From the NCBI GenBank assembly GCA_963816435.1, contig CAWFKS010000018.1:255687-319686 (forward strand): a DNA stretch of 64,000 nt, in the 5' to 3' direction. The notes below the pieces were generated by a model that was given only the letters and a program-made list of their open reading frames with translations, did no database searches and was not told where the DNA came from. A program made the translations under genes and the position numbers. Of this stretch, positions 37,148 through 47,157 are shown piece after piece (the stretch's first letter is position 1; every line of letters begins with the position of its first letter). The DNA is from CAWFKS01 sp963816435 (GTDB lineage Bacteria; Pseudomonadota; Alphaproteobacteria; Rhizobiales; Rhizobiaceae).

Positions 37148-37594
37148 TCAGCTCTCGGGCAGCCGATAGGTCTCGTGGCAGCTGCGGCAGTTCTCGCCGA
37201 CCATGCCGAGGATGGCGCCGAGCTCGGCGGCGTCCTTCGGCGACTTGCCGGCGGCCTCGGCCGCATCGGCCTTGAACTTCTCGGCCTTGGCCTTGAAGTC
37301 ATCGAAATTCTCCCAGATCGCGGGCGCAGCGCGATTTTCCGTCCCGGCCTGGCCCGCCGTCCCCTCCGGGAACATGGCGACGACATCGAGTTCCTGGGAG
37401 TGATCGCCGAACTGCTTGAGCAACTGCATCACCTGGGCGGCGTCGAATTCCTTCTGTCCGCGGGCGATCGGCACCATTTCGCCAAGCAGATGCCCGTTTT
37501 CCTTCATGAAGGCCTCGCGATCCTCCACCGGCCCGGCCACGGCCGAACTCGCCAGAAGCGCCAGCGCAAGCGTCACGGATGCAGTCAGCTTCAT
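37148..37594 (-). CDS. Cytochrome c' family protein
   Basis: A 148-residue periplasmic cytochrome c' type protein. Signal peptide MKLTASVTLALALLASSAVA is followed by a four-helix bundle: EDREAFMKENGHLLGEMVPI, ARGQKEFDAAQVMQLLKQFG, and FKAKAEKFKADAAEAAGKSP. The C-terminal haem motif CRSCHETYR in MVGENCRSCHETYRLPES is typical of cytochromes c', in which the sixth iron position is open and may bind NO. The first gene of a two-gene operon with the dihaem cytochrome. ATG 37594 gives the signal peptide. Confidence 0.9.
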   Translation of the reverse strand: MKLTASVTLALALLASSAVAGPVEDREAFMKENGHLLGEMVPIARGQKEFDAAQVMQLLKQFGDHSQELDVVAMFPEGTAGQAGTENRAAPAIWENFDDFKAKAEKFKADAAEAAGKSPKDAAELGAILGMVGENCRSCHETYRLPES

Positions 37595-37717
37595 GCCATT
37601 CTCCCATTCAATTCGCGTTCGGCGGTCTCGCGGCGACCCCCGCTCGACGGCAGGTTGCGAAATATCGGGAGCGGGCGCACTTCACGCTTGTGTGATGTCC
37701 TGGGACACACCGTCAAA

Positions 37718-37743
37718 CAAAAAGGCCCCGCCGAAGCGGGGCC
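37718..37743 (-). terminator. Terminator of the superoxide dismutase gene
   Basis: On the minus strand, GGCCCCGC and GCGGGGCC form an 8-bp stem with a TTCG tetraloop, followed by TTTTTGTTTG. It lies 28-53 bp after the sod stop at 37771, a classic intrinsic terminator. Confidence 0.85.
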
Positions 37744-37770
37744 GTTTCCTTGCTCGATGTTTGCTGCGGC

Positions 37771-38373
37771 TCAGCCGGCGGCCTTCTCGTAGCACTCCAG
37801 GACGTAGTCCCAGTTGATGAGGTTGTCGATGAACGCCTCGAGGTATTTCGGCCGGGCGTTGCGGTAGTCGATGTAATAGGAGTGCTCCCACACGTCGACG
37901 CCGAGGATCGGCACGCCGCCGTGCACCAGCGGGTTCTCGCCGTTGGGCGTCTTCATGATCTCGAGCTTGCCGTCCTTCACCGCGACCCAGGCCCAGCCGG
38001 ACCCGAACTGCGTGGCGCCGGCGGCGGCGAAATCGGCCTTGAACTTGTCGTAGCCGCCGAGGTCGCTGTCGATCGCGGTCTGCAGCTTGCCGGGCAGGCT
38101 CTTGCCGCCGCCGCCCTTCTTCATCCACTTCCAGAAATGGATGTGGTTGTAGTGCTGGGCGGCGTTGTTGAAGAGGCCCTGGTTCTTTCCGTAGGACTGC
38201 TTGACGACTTCCTCGACCGGGAGGTCGGCCATGCCGGCCTCGGCGGCCAGCTTGTTGCCGTTGTCGACATAGGCCTTGTGGTGCTTGTCGTGGTGATACT
38301 CGAGCGTCTCCTTCGACATGTAGGGCTGAAGCGCCTCGTAGTCATAGGGCAGGTCGGGCAATTCAAAAGCCAT
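37771..38373 (-). CDS. sodB: Fe/Mn superoxide dismutase
   Basis: A 200-residue cytosolic superoxide dismutase that converts superoxide to oxygen and hydrogen peroxide. N-terminal ELPDLPYDYEALQPYMSKET; metal ligands His27 (ETLEYHHDKHH), His77 (AAQHYNHIHFWKW), Asp160 and His164 (GVDVWEHSYYIDY). Gln73 in the AAQHYNH segment is typical of iron enzymes. The C-terminus INWDYVLECYEKAAG is normal. The start at 38373 has no competing in-frame upstream start with family residues. A clear terminator follows, so the gene is monocistronic. Confidence 0.95.
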   Translation of the reverse strand: MAFELPDLPYDYEALQPYMSKETLEYHHDKHHKAYVDNGNKLAAEAGMADLPVEEVVKQSYGKNQGLFNNAAQHYNHIHFWKWMKKGGGGKSLPGKLQTAIDSDLGGYDKFKADFAAAGATQFGSGWAWVAVKDGKLEIMKTPNGENPLVHGGVPILGVDVWEHSYYIDYRNARPKYLEAFIDNLINWDYVLECYEKAAG

Positions 38374-38476
38374 GATCGTATCTCCCTCGATAGAATGAAA
38401 TCCGTTTGCGTATCCGGCGCCGGGCGGTCGGCCGCGTCGCTGCGCCGCAACGTATATATGCTTGGACGGGCGCGCC

Positions 38477-39355
38477 TCAACCGGCCGCCGTCGAATGTGC
38501 CCAGTCCCAGTAGAGGTCGCGGGCCTTCTTCGCCACCGGACCGGGTTGAAGGTCGCGGTTCTCGATCTTGATGATCGGCACCACCTTGGAGTGGTTGCCG
38601 GTGGAGAAAATCTCGTCGGCGTCAAGGAAATCCGCGACCGAAAGCGTCTTCTGCGTCGTCTGGAAGCCGTATTCGGCGAGCAGCGACATGGTGCGGTCGC
38701 GGGTGATGCCCGACAGGAAGGTGCCGTTGGGCGCCGGCGTGAAGACGTGGCCGTCGCGCACCATGAAGATGTTGGACGTGCCGGTCTCGGCAACGTTGCC
38801 GAGCATGTCCAGCACCAGCGCGTTGTCGAAGCCGCGCGACTTGGCCTCCATGATGCAGCGTCCGTTGTTGGGGTAGAGGCAACCGGCCTTGGCGTTGGTC
38901 GGCATGGTCTCGTAGCTCGGCCGGCGGAAAGGCGACACGGTGATGGAAAAGCCGCTCGGCGCGATCATCGGCGCCTCGTAGAGGCACAGGCAGAAGCGCG
39001 TGGAGGCCGGGTCTGCCGGCACGCTCATGTAGCCGCCGTGCTCGGCCCAATACATCGGGCGGATGTAGACGGCGGTCTTGCCGTCGAACTTCTTCAGCCC
39101 GTCCATGGTAAGGCCGATGATCTCCTCGGGCGTCATCGTCGGCTTGAGCCCGAGCGCGATCGCCGAGGCATTGACGCGCTTGGCATGCCGGTCGAGATCC
39201 GGCGCGACGCCCTCGAACCAGCGTGCGCCGTCGAACACCGAGGAGCCCAGCCACATCGCATGGCTGAGCGGCCCGAGCAGCGGCACGTTGCCCTCGTGCC
39301 AGTCGCCGTCGACATAGGTCCAGGTAGTCGTCTTCGCGCTCGTATCCACCGTCAT
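38477..39355 (-). CDS. ilvE: Branched-chain amino acid aminotransferase (PLP)
   Basis: A 292-residue class IV aminotransferase for the last step of leucine, isoleucine and valine synthesis. Blocks: DGDWHEGNVPLLGPLSHAMW, SSVFDGARWFEGVAPDLDRH, TMDGLKKFDGKTAVYIRPMY, then TNAKAGCLYPNNGRCIMEAK, where the Lys in NAKAG is the PLP-binding residue. It continues VLDMLGNVAETGTSNIFMVR and FLSGITRDRTMSLLAEYGF. The ATG at 39355 fits family N-termini better than the ORF's upstream ATG at 39406. Intact and monocistronic. Confidence 0.9.
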   Translation of the reverse strand: MTVDTSAKTTTWTYVDGDWHEGNVPLLGPLSHAMWLGSSVFDGARWFEGVAPDLDRHAKRVNASAIALGLKPTMTPEEIIGLTMDGLKKFDGKTAVYIRPMYWAEHGGYMSVPADPASTRFCLCLYEAPMIAPSGFSITVSPFRRPSYETMPTNAKAGCLYPNNGRCIMEAKSRGFDNALVLDMLGNVAETGTSNIFMVRDGHVFTPAPNGTFLSGITRDRTMSLLAEYGFQTTQKTLSVADFLDADEIFSTGNHSKVVPIIKIENRDLQPGPVAKKARDLYWDWAHSTAAG

Positions 39356-39513
39356 TGCAGCCGTCCCGAATTTTTCAAAGTCGCCGTCATGGAAGATGGT
39401 TCGCAAGGCCGCGTCAATCGCTTCCGGCGAGCAAAGCGATGGGCCAGCGCGCCAATGCTTGACCCCATTGGCGGCTTGCGTTCAAGTCCCTCTGCCAACA
39501 ATCGGACCGCGAC

Positions 39514-40176
39514 ATGGCTCACACCGCATTCGTCTTCGATGCCTACGGAACGCTCTTCGACGTGCATGCGGCGGTGCGCCGGCACGCCGGCGAGATCGGC
39601 CCCGACGGGCAGGCCCTTTCCGAGATATGGCGCGCCAAGCAGCTCGAATATTCCTGGGTGCGCACGCTGATGGGAGCGCATCAGGACTTCTGGCAACTCA
39701 CCGAGCAGGCGCTGGATTTCGCCTTCGCCAAGGTGCCCAGCGCCGACCCCGCACTTCGCGTCAAGCTGCTCCAGGCCTACTGGAACCTCGACTGCTATCC
39801 GGAGGTGCCGGCCGTGCTGAAGGCGCTGAAGGCGGCGGGTGCCCGGGTTGCGATATTGTCGAACGGCTCGCCGGAGATGCTGGACGCGGCGGTAAAGTCG
39901 GCCGCGCTCGAGAACGTGCTGGACGAGGTGTTCTCGGTCGAGCGCGTCGGCCGCTTCAAGACCGACGCCTCCGTCTACGAGATGGTCACGACCGACTGGC
40001 GGCTCTATCCCGAGGCGGTGTCGTTCCAATCCTCGAACCGCTGGGACATCGCGGGGGCCTCGAAATTCGGCTTCCGAACGGTGTGGATCAACCGCGCCCG
40101 GCAGCCCGACGAATATCGCGATTTTCCGCCCGCCATGATCCTGCCGTCGTTGGAGGGCCTGCTGGCGGCAATGTGA
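39514..40176 (+). CDS. (S)-2-haloacid dehalogenase, HAD type II
   Basis: A 220-residue HAD-superfamily hydrolase of the haloacid dehalogenase type II family, which hydrolyses L-2-haloacids or related small acids with inversion. Nucleophile Asp9 lies in FVFDAYGTLFDVHA; the Arg of IWRAKQLEYSWVRTLMG, Ser in AILSNGSPEML, Lys in FSVERVGRFKTDASVYEMV, and SSNRWDIAGASKFGFRTVW match the catalytic set (Asp10, Arg41, Ser118, Lys151, Ser175, Asn177, Asp180 in the reference enzyme). Substrate cannot be fixed from sequence. Starts at 39514, ends before the L,D-transpeptidase gene. Confidence 0.9.
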   Translation: MAHTAFVFDAYGTLFDVHAAVRRHAGEIGPDGQALSEIWRAKQLEYSWVRTLMGAHQDFWQLTEQALDFAFAKVPSADPALRVKLLQAYWNLDCYPEVPAVLKALKAAGARVAILSNGSPEMLDAAVKSAALENVLDEVFSVERVGRFKTDASVYEMVTTDWRLYPEAVSFQSSNRWDIAGASKFGFRTVWINRARQPDEYRDFPPAMILPSLEGLLAAM

Positions 40177-40365
40177 CGCGGTGGCGCGGAAGGCTAGTGC
40201 GTTGCACAACTCGGCCTTCACAGCGCCGTCGTGCGGTGGCGCATTAGTCATTCGTTCACCAAGAAGAGGCGAGAATCGCACCCCACCGCGGGGCCGTCTG
40301 CGATGCCGCGGGGAACCGCGCGGCGATCCGCTCGTTCTCACCTTCGCAATTTGTCTCGGAGCACC

Positions 40366-41092
40366 ATGTCCCCCTCCTCTGTCGCCCACCCGAAACTGAT
40401 GAGCCGCCGACGGCTGCTCGCCGGAGCCGCCGCAGGCGCCGCCACCGCCCTCATGTCGGGATGCACCACCGTTCCCCGCACGCCGAGGCCGGAACGCCCC
40501 GCCGCCGATCGACCCGTCGCTGACAGCATACCAGCGCATGTACGGGCCGATGATCGACGAGGGCTATGAAATCCCCGCCGTGCCGATCGAGAAGGTCGAT
40601 CCCCGGTTTTACCGGCAGGTCGTGGCCGATCCGACCGGCGAACGGCCAGGCACGATCGTCATCGATACGGTCGGCCATTTCCTCTATCTCGTGCGACCGG
40701 GGGGCGAGGCGCTGCGCTACGGCGTCGGCCTCGGCCGCGCCGGCTTCGAGTGGCAGGGCCGTGCCATCATCCAGTGGAAGCAGAAATGGCCGACCTGGAC
40801 GCCGCCGGAGGAAATGATCGCGCGCCAGCCGGAACTGCAGAAATACAGCGCGGAAAACGGTGGCATGGCCCCCGGGCTCGACAACCCGCTCGGCGCGCGC
40901 GCTCTTTACCTGTTCCAGGACGGCAAGGACACGCTCTACCGCCTTCACGGCTCGCCGGAGTGGTGGTCGATCGGCAAGTCGGTGTCGTCTGGCTGCGTCC
41001 GCCTGATCAACCAGGACATCATCGATCTCTACGACCGGGTGCCGGACAAGACGCCGGTCGTCGTCGGCTCCTTCGGCTTCGCCACGGTCTGA
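40366..41092 (+). CDS. L,D-transpeptidase (YkuD), Tat/lipoprotein-like N-terminus, one frameshift
   Basis: An L,D-transpeptidase that forms 3-3 cross-links in murein or attaches proteins to it. The N-terminal frame has MSRRRLLAGAAAGAATALMS with the lipobox-like LMSGCTT (start ATG 40399, or 40366 with an 11-residue leader), a twin-arginine-like signal. A frameshift near 40500 leads to MYGPMIDEGYEIPAVPIEKV. The YkuD domain reads GTIVIDTVGHFLYLVRPGGE, GVGLGRAGFEWQGRAIIQWK, and the catalytic HGSPEWWSIGKSVSSGCVRL (His, Ser, Cys). Ends at 41092. No operon partner. Confidence 0.88.
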
Positions 41093-41155
41093 GGCTGTTT
41101 TCCCGCAATCAAAGCGGCGCCGGCCAGCCGGCGCTGCCCATTGGTGCCGGCTCTT

Positions 41156-42712
41156 CTAGCGCTTGAGGCTGCCCAGGATGCCGCGCACGATCGCGCGGCC
41201 TAGCGACGAACTCACCGACCGCACGATGGATTTGACCGCGGCTTCCGCAACCGTCTGGCGGCTGCCCGTCCACGGGCCCACTCGACGAGCGTTCGTAACG
41301 GTCGTCGCGATAGGTGCGCTCGGTCTTGCGCTTCTCCTTCTCGCTCGCGCGCCTGCTGTTCCTCCTCCGCCTTATGCCGTGCCAGCTCTTCGGCGGCCGC
41401 CGCCGCCTTTCTGTGCGCGGCTCTGCAGCAGCTCGAAGGCCGATTCGCGATCGACGGTATCGTCGTAGAGCCCGGCCACGGGGCTGGTCGCGACCAGCTT
41501 CTGGCGCTCGGCGTCAGTGATCGGCCCGATCCGCGAGGACGGCGGACGGATCAGCGTGCGCTCGACGACCGAGGGTATCGCCTTTGCCTGGAGGGTGGAG
41601 ACAAGCGCCTCGCCGACGCCAAGCTTGGTGATCGCCTCGAAGCAGTCGAAATCGGGGTTGGGCCGGAACGTGTCGGCGGCGGTCCGCACCGCCTTCTGCT
41701 CGCGCGGCGTGTAGGCGCGCAGCGCATGCTGGATGCGGTTGCCGAGTTGCGCCAGCACCTCGTCGGGAATATCGAGCGGGTTCTGCGTGACGAAGAAGAC
41801 GCCGACGCCCTTGGAGCGGATCAGCTTCACGACCTGCTCGACGCGGTCGACCAGCGCCTTCGGCGCATCGTCGAAGAGCAGATGCGCCTCGTCGAAGAAG
41901 AACACCAGCCGCGGGCGTTCGGGGTCGCCGACCTCCGGCAGTTCCTCGAACAGCTCCGACAGGAGCCACAGCAGGAAGGTGGCGTAGAGGCGCGGGTTCA
42001 TCATCAGCCGCTCGGCAGCAAGCACGGAAATCGCGCCGCGCCCGTCGCGCGTGGTGCGCATCAGGTCGGCGATCTTCAGCGCGGGCTCGCCGAAGAAATG
42101 GTCGCCGCCCTGCTGTTCGAGAATCAGCAGCGAGCGCTGGATGGCGCCCACGGAGGCCTTGGTCACGTTGCCGTACTGCGCGGAAATCTCGTCGGCGCGC
42201 TCGGCGAGATTGGCCAGCATCGACTGCAGGTCCTTCATGTCGAGGAGCAGCAGGCCTTCCTCGTCGGCGATGCGGAAGGCGATGTTCATCACGCCTTCCT
42301 GCGCCTCGGTGAGGTTCATCAGGCGCGACAGCAGCAGCGGCCCCATGTCGGAAACCGTGGTGCGGATGGGATGCCCCTTCTCGCCGAACAGATCCCAGAA
42401 GATGACCGGGAACTCCTGCGGCTCGTAAGGGTCGAGCTTGATCGTCTCGGCGCGCTTGACCAGCACGTCCTTCAGCTCGCCGATGGCTGCAATTCCCGAG
42501 AGATCGCCCTTCACGTCGGCGCAGAAGACCGGCACGCCGGCGTTCGAAAAGCCTTCGGCCAGCACCTGCAACGTCACCGTCTTGCCGGTGCCGGTCGCGC
42601 CCGTCACCAGACCGTGCCGGTTGGCGTATTTGAGGAACAGCTCCTCGGGCTTCTGGTAGGAATCGTCGGGTCGCCGGCTCGCCCCGATGAAGATGCTTTC
42701 GTCCTGTGCCAT
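41156..42712 (-). CDS. DUF853 HerA-like ATP-binding protein (one or two frameshifts)
   Basis: A HerA/FtsK-like ATPase of the DUF853 family, about 517 residues, possibly acting in DNA processing. ATG 42712: MAQDESIFIGASRRPDDSYQ. Walker A: LVTGATGTGKTVTLQVLAEG. Other blocks: AERLMMNPRLYATFLLWLLS, RPRLVFFFDEAHLLFDDAPK (Walker B with FFDEAHLLF) and GVGVFFVTQNPLDIPDEVLA (sensor). A frameshift near 41400 moves the C-terminus, whose end lies at 41156 in another frame (residues GSLKR). The C-terminal part is an Ala/Glu-rich helical segment. Convergent with the L,D-transpeptidase; a GC-rich hairpin without a T run lies between. Confidence 0.85.
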
Positions 42713-43012
42713 GCCGCCCCCCTTGGCTGTGCCTGTAGCCGGCGTTCAGCGCCGGCCGCTCGCTTCCCTATAGTCAGGTGCGGGCGGCACGGACAACGCC
42801 TGCGGTGACGGCATGCCGGCGGCCGGCGGTGCCCGCGCTGTGGCCCCAATGCGTCGGTCCGGCAGACCATCGAACCGCCGACCGGCGAAATCGAAAACAT
42901 TCCGCGCAGTCGGGCCTAGAGTTTTGCGCCCATGTCCCCTATTGGTTCCGGCAAATGCGCCGAGGCTATTCGGCCGCAGGCGATGCCAAGTGATCAGGTC
43001 GGTTGACCGGGA
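42713..43012. other. Divergent spacer between the DUF853 and mutA genes
   Basis: A 300-base region that should hold the promoters of both genes. No reading frame is supported. GTG at about 42990 is another possible start for the mutase gene, which would shorten this gap. Confidence 0.5.
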
Positions 43013-44490
43013 CATGTTCCCGGATGAGGAGGCTGCCGCGTTCGCGATGGAAGCGCGACTTTTGCAAAGACAGCGATTTTCCGCCGGTCGACCGCGACCG
43101 TTGGCGGGCGCTTGCCGAGAAATCGCTCGGCGACAGCACGTTCGAGGAGGCTCTGGTCGACCGGACGGCAGACGGCATTCGCGTCGAACCCATCTACGAG
43201 CGCGCGCCCGACGCGCGCCACCTTCCCCGCGCCCACCCGGAGACGCCGTGGCGGATCGTCCAGCGGATGGACGATCCCGATCCCGCGAGGGCAAACGCGC
43301 AGGCCAAGCAGGACCTCGCCGAGGGCGCGACCGGGTTGTCGATCGCGTTCGCGGGTTCGCCCAGCGCGTTCGGCGCCGGATTGCCGGCCGACCCGGAATC
43401 GCTCGCGACCGCACTGGCCGACATTCCGCTGGCGAAGACCCATCTGAGGCTCGACCTGCATCTGATGAGCCGCGCCTCGATCGACTGGACGGCGGCCCTG
43501 CTCACCGAGCGCCGTATCGATCCCTCCAGACTGTCGCTTTCGTTCGGGCTCGACCCGGCGGGCGTGCTCGCCGGCACCGGACGCATGCGCATGTCGGTGG
43601 AAGCGGTGCGTGCCTCGCTGCCGCAGTCGCTTGCGCATTATTTCGCGATGGGGCTGCCCGGCCTTCTCCTGGAAGCCGACGGCCGCATCCTGCACAATGC
43701 CGGCGCCACGGAAGCGCAGGAGCTCGGCGCGATCATCGCATCGGCAGTCTGGTATCTGCGGCTGTTCGAGGAGGCCCGGCAGCCGCTGATCCACGCCTTG
43801 TCCAAGATCGGGTTCACTGTCGCGGTCGATCAGGACCAGTTCCTGTCGATGGCCAAGATCCGGGCGCTGAGGATGCTGTGGGCGCGCGTCGCCGAATCCT
43901 GCTCGCTCGATCCGCAGCCCGCGTCGATCCACGCCGAGACGTCCTACCGGATGATGTCGAAGAGGGATCCCGAGACCAACATCCTGCGCAACACCATTGC
44001 CTGCTTCGCGGCGGCGACCGGCGGTGCCGACACGATCGCGGTCTTGCCGCACACCATCGCCCACGGCCTGCCCGATCCGTTCGCGCGCCGCATCGCCCGC
44101 AACACGCAGGTCATCCTGGCGGACGAAAGCAATGTCGGTTTCGTCAGCGATCCGGCTGCCGGTTCCGGCGCCATCGATGCACTGACGGATGCGCTTTGCG
44201 CTGCTGCGTGGGAGGAATTCCGCCGGATCGAGGCCGAAGGCGGCATTTTCGAGAGTCTGCAAGCCGACAAGCTGCAGGAGCGGGTTCGCAGCCGCGCGTC
44301 GGCGAGCGCGCCGAGACGCTGCGGTCCGGTGAGCGTGCGATCGTCGGGACGACCCTCTACCCGGCCGAGACCGAGCGGCCGGTGAAGGTGTTGCCCGTCG
44401 ATCGACCGGTCCGAGGCCGAAGAAGGCCCGATCTACTGCGAACGGCTCGACGCGATCCGTGACGACGAACTTCTCGGAGAAGCCGAATGA
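43013..44490 (+). CDS. mutA: Methylmalonyl-CoA mutase small (non-B12) subunit, frameshifted
   Basis: The small subunit of adenosylcobalamin-dependent methylmalonyl-CoA mutase, which pairs with the following gene and isomerises methylmalonyl-CoA to succinyl-CoA in propionate metabolism. Recognisable blocks: DFPPVDRDRWRALAEKSLGD, GIRVEPIYERAPDARHLPRA, TPWRIVQRMDDPDPARANAQ, FLSMAKIRALRMLWARVAES, SYRMMSKRDPETNILRNTIA, IARNTQVILADESNVGFVSD. The N-terminus (possible starts ATG 43013 or near 42990) has a frameshift near 43065, and the C-terminus has one or two near 44320-44400, ending GEAE at 44490. The stop overlaps the large-subunit ATG. Confidence 0.83.
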
Positions 44491-46657
44491 TTCCGGATTT
44501 CACCGGGATGGAATGGAAGACGCCCGGCTGGAAGCCGGAGCCCCCGGCAGGGCCGCAATGGCAAACGCCCGAAGGCATCACGGTCGATACCGCCTACGGG
44601 GAAAAGGATCTCGCCGGCCTCGAGCTTTCTCGACACGTGGCCGGGTTTCGCTCCGTTCGTGCGCGGGCCCGTACGCGACGATGTACGTTCGGCAGCCATG
44701 GACGATCCGGCAATATGCCGGCTTCTCCACGGCCGAGGAATCGAACGCCTTCTATCGCCGCAATCTTGCCGCCGGCCAGAAGGGCCTTTCGGTCGCCTTC
44801 GACCTCGCCACCCATCGCGGCTACGACAGCGATCATCCGCGCGTGGCCGGCGATGTCGGCATGGCCGGCGTGGCGATCGATTCCATCCTCGACATGCGCC
44901 AGCTCTTCGACGGCATTCCGCTCGACAAGATGAGCGTGTCGATGACCATGAACGGCGCGGTGCTGCCGATCATGGCGCTCTACATCGTGGCGGGCGAGGA
45001 ACAGGGCGTTTCGCAGGAGCAGCTCGCCGGGACCATCCAGAACGACATCCTCAAGGAGTTCATGGTCCGCAACACCTACATCTACCCGCCCAAGCCATCG
45101 ATGCGGATCGTCTCCGACATCATCGGCTACACGGCGCGGCACATGCCGAAATTCAATTCGATCTCGATTTCCGGCTACCACATCCAGGAAGCCGGGGCGA
45201 CGCTCGACCTGGAACTCGCCTACACGATCGCCGACGGCATCGAATATGCGCGCGCCGGCGTGGCGGCCGGCCTCGACATCGACGATTTCGCGCCGCGGCT
45301 CTCCTTCTTCTGGAATGCCGGGATGAACTTCTTCATGGAAGTCGCCAAGCAGCGGGCGGGCCGCCTGATCTGGGCGGCGCTGATGAAGAAGAACTTCTCG
45401 CCCAGGAAGGACAAGTCGCTGGCGCTGCGCGCCCACACCCAGACCTCGGGCTGGTCGCTGACGGCGCAGGACCCCTACAACAACATCGTGCGCACCATGA
45501 TCGAGGCGATGGCGGCGACGCAGGGGCACACGCAGTCGCTGCACACGAATTCCTTCGACGAGGCGCTGGCGCTGCCGACCGACCATTCGGCGCGGATCGC
45601 GCGCAACACGCAGCTCCTGCTGCAAAAGGAGTCCGGCACCACCCGCATCATCGACGCGTGGGGCGGGTCCGCCTTCGTGGAACGGCTGACGCACGACCTG
45701 GCGGCCCGGGCGCTTGCCCATATCGAGGAGGTCGAAGGCTTGGGGGGCATGGCCGCAGCGATCGAGAAGGGCATCCCGAAGATGCGGATCGAGGAGGCCG
45801 CGGCCCGCACGCAGGCGCGCATCGATTCGGGCGAACAGGTCGTGGTCGGCGTCAACACCAACAAGCCGGACGCCGATTTCGACGTCGACGTGCTGAAGAT
45901 CGACAACGCCGAAGTGCGGGCACGCCAGCTCGCCAAGCTGCAGCAGCTGAAGGGCACGCGCGATGTCGGCGCTGTCGAGACGGCGCTGCAGGAATTGACG
46001 AATGCCGCGAACGGCGGCGGGAACCTGCTGGAGTTCGCCGTGCGCGCCGCACGCGCGCAGGCGACCGTGGGCGAGATTTCGCTGGCGCTGGAGAAGGCAT
46101 TCGGCCGCCACGTGGCGCCGGTGCAGACGATCTCCGGCGTCTACCGCAAGTCGCTGGGCGAGAGCCCGGTCGCCGACCGCGTCCAGGAAAAGGCGGAAGC
46201 GTTCGAGAAGAAGACCGGCGCCAAGCCGCACATCCTCGTCGCCAAGATGGGGCAGGACGGCCACGACCGCGGCCAGAAGGTGATCGCCACCGCGTTCGCC
46301 GATCTCGGCTTCGACGTCACCGTCGGCTCGATGTTCCAGACGCCGGAGGAGATCGCCAAGCTGGCGGTGGAGCGGCAGGTGCAGATCGTCGGCGCATCGT
46401 CGTTGGCGGCCGGGCACCTGACCCTGATCCCCGAGCTGAAGGAAGCGCTCGCCCGGCTCGGCCACGACGACATCATGATCGTGGCCGGCGGCGTCATCCC
46501 GCCCGACGATTTCGATGCCGTGCGCAAGGCCGGCGCGACGGAGATATTCCCGCCCGGCACGGTGATCCCCGAAGCGGCGGACCGGCTGATGGACAGGTTG
46601 CTGGAAGCTAGCCCGTCATCATATGCGATCGTCTGGCAAGCTTGGGTCGTGGGATGA
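44487..46657 (+). CDS. scpA: Methylmalonyl-CoA mutase large (B12-binding) subunit, frameshifted
   Basis: The large subunit, with a TIM barrel and a C-terminal cobalamin domain. ATG 44487 gives MIPDFTGMEWKTPGWKPEPP; a frameshift near 44630 joins to YATMYVRQPWTIRQYAGFST. Barrel blocks include DSDHPRVAGDVGMAGVAIDS and RAHTQTSGWSLTAQDPYNNI with TDHSARIARNTQLLLQ. The B12 domain has MGQDGHDRGQKVIATAF (DxHDRG, His lower ligand), then VQIVGASSLAAGHLTLIPEL and DDIMIVAGGVIPPDDFDAV. The frame runs past the family's usual end (RLMDRLLEA) into a foreign tail SPSSYAIVWQAWVVG, stop at 46657. Otherwise about 715 residues as expected. Confidence 0.88.
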
Positions 46658-46941
46658 TCAAGTACACCAATTCAGAAGAAGCGATGGAAGCCGCTCGCGG
46701 GAGTATGGTCGGGCACGAGGTCGCACTCTCCGTACTAGCAATGGGTGAGGCGTCCCCGGACTGGACGGAAGACTTCAAGAAAAAGATCGACGAAGCAGCT
46801 GAACGGCTGCGGCGCCATGCCAAGGCTGCTCGGGAGAAAAATCGGAATAACAGTCTTGGCGGCAGCCTTGCGGGCCTATCTACCAAACAAAGGCATATCG
46901 CGTTTGCCGTCGGCCAAGGAGCCGGCCACCCTATTCACTGA
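46654..46941 (+). CDS. Unrecognised small accessory protein
   Basis: A 95-residue, lower-GC ORF starting MIKYTNSEEAMEAARGSMVG, overlapping the scpA stop by 4 bp (ATGA). It is charged and helical (EDFKKKIDEAAERLRRHAKA), with no signal or membrane segment. I do not recognise it. The end of scpA and this ORF mark the left edge of an accessory patch that continues to the HEPN/MNT module. Function unknown, and the gene could be a remnant. Confidence 0.45.
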   Translation: MIKYTNSEEAMEAARGSMVGHEVALSVLAMGEASPDWTEDFKKKIDEAAERLRRHAKAAREKNRNNSLGGSLAGLSTKQRHIAFAVGQGAGHPIH

Positions 46942-47096
46942 CCCGGATCAGTGGAGCGACAAATGGCGGCGGTTCGCCGCCATCCGAAACCTCCTTCGGG
47001 GCAGGCGATATGGCGGCAAGGCGCCGCACGATCAAGCGCAGGCGGGATTCGACGCAAGAACTTGGTTATCAGAGAAAAACGGGCGATGAGCCTTTG

Positions 47097-47113
47097 TTTG
47101 GTGGATAGGCCCG
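47097..47113. repeat. 17-bp direct repeat, copy 1
   Basis: TTTGGTGGATAGGCCCG occurs here and again, in the same orientation, at 48171-48187. The two copies are 1.06 kb apart and enclose the HEPN/MNT module. Flanks differ beyond the 17 bases, though a few neighbouring positions also agree. Confidence 0.8.
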
Positions 47114-47157
47114 AAGGGCATCATGAAAGATAGCCGCTGAAGCGGATCACTTATCGG

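Noticed and set aside
37750..38571. Plus-strand open frame opposite superoxide dismutase
   Set aside because: Sod on the minus strand has all metal ligands and its own terminator; the plus frame has no family features.
41101..41155. GC-rich hairpin between L,D-transpeptidase and DUF853 genes as a terminator
   Set aside because: The stem is strong but no T run follows on either strand, so I did not list it as an intrinsic terminator.
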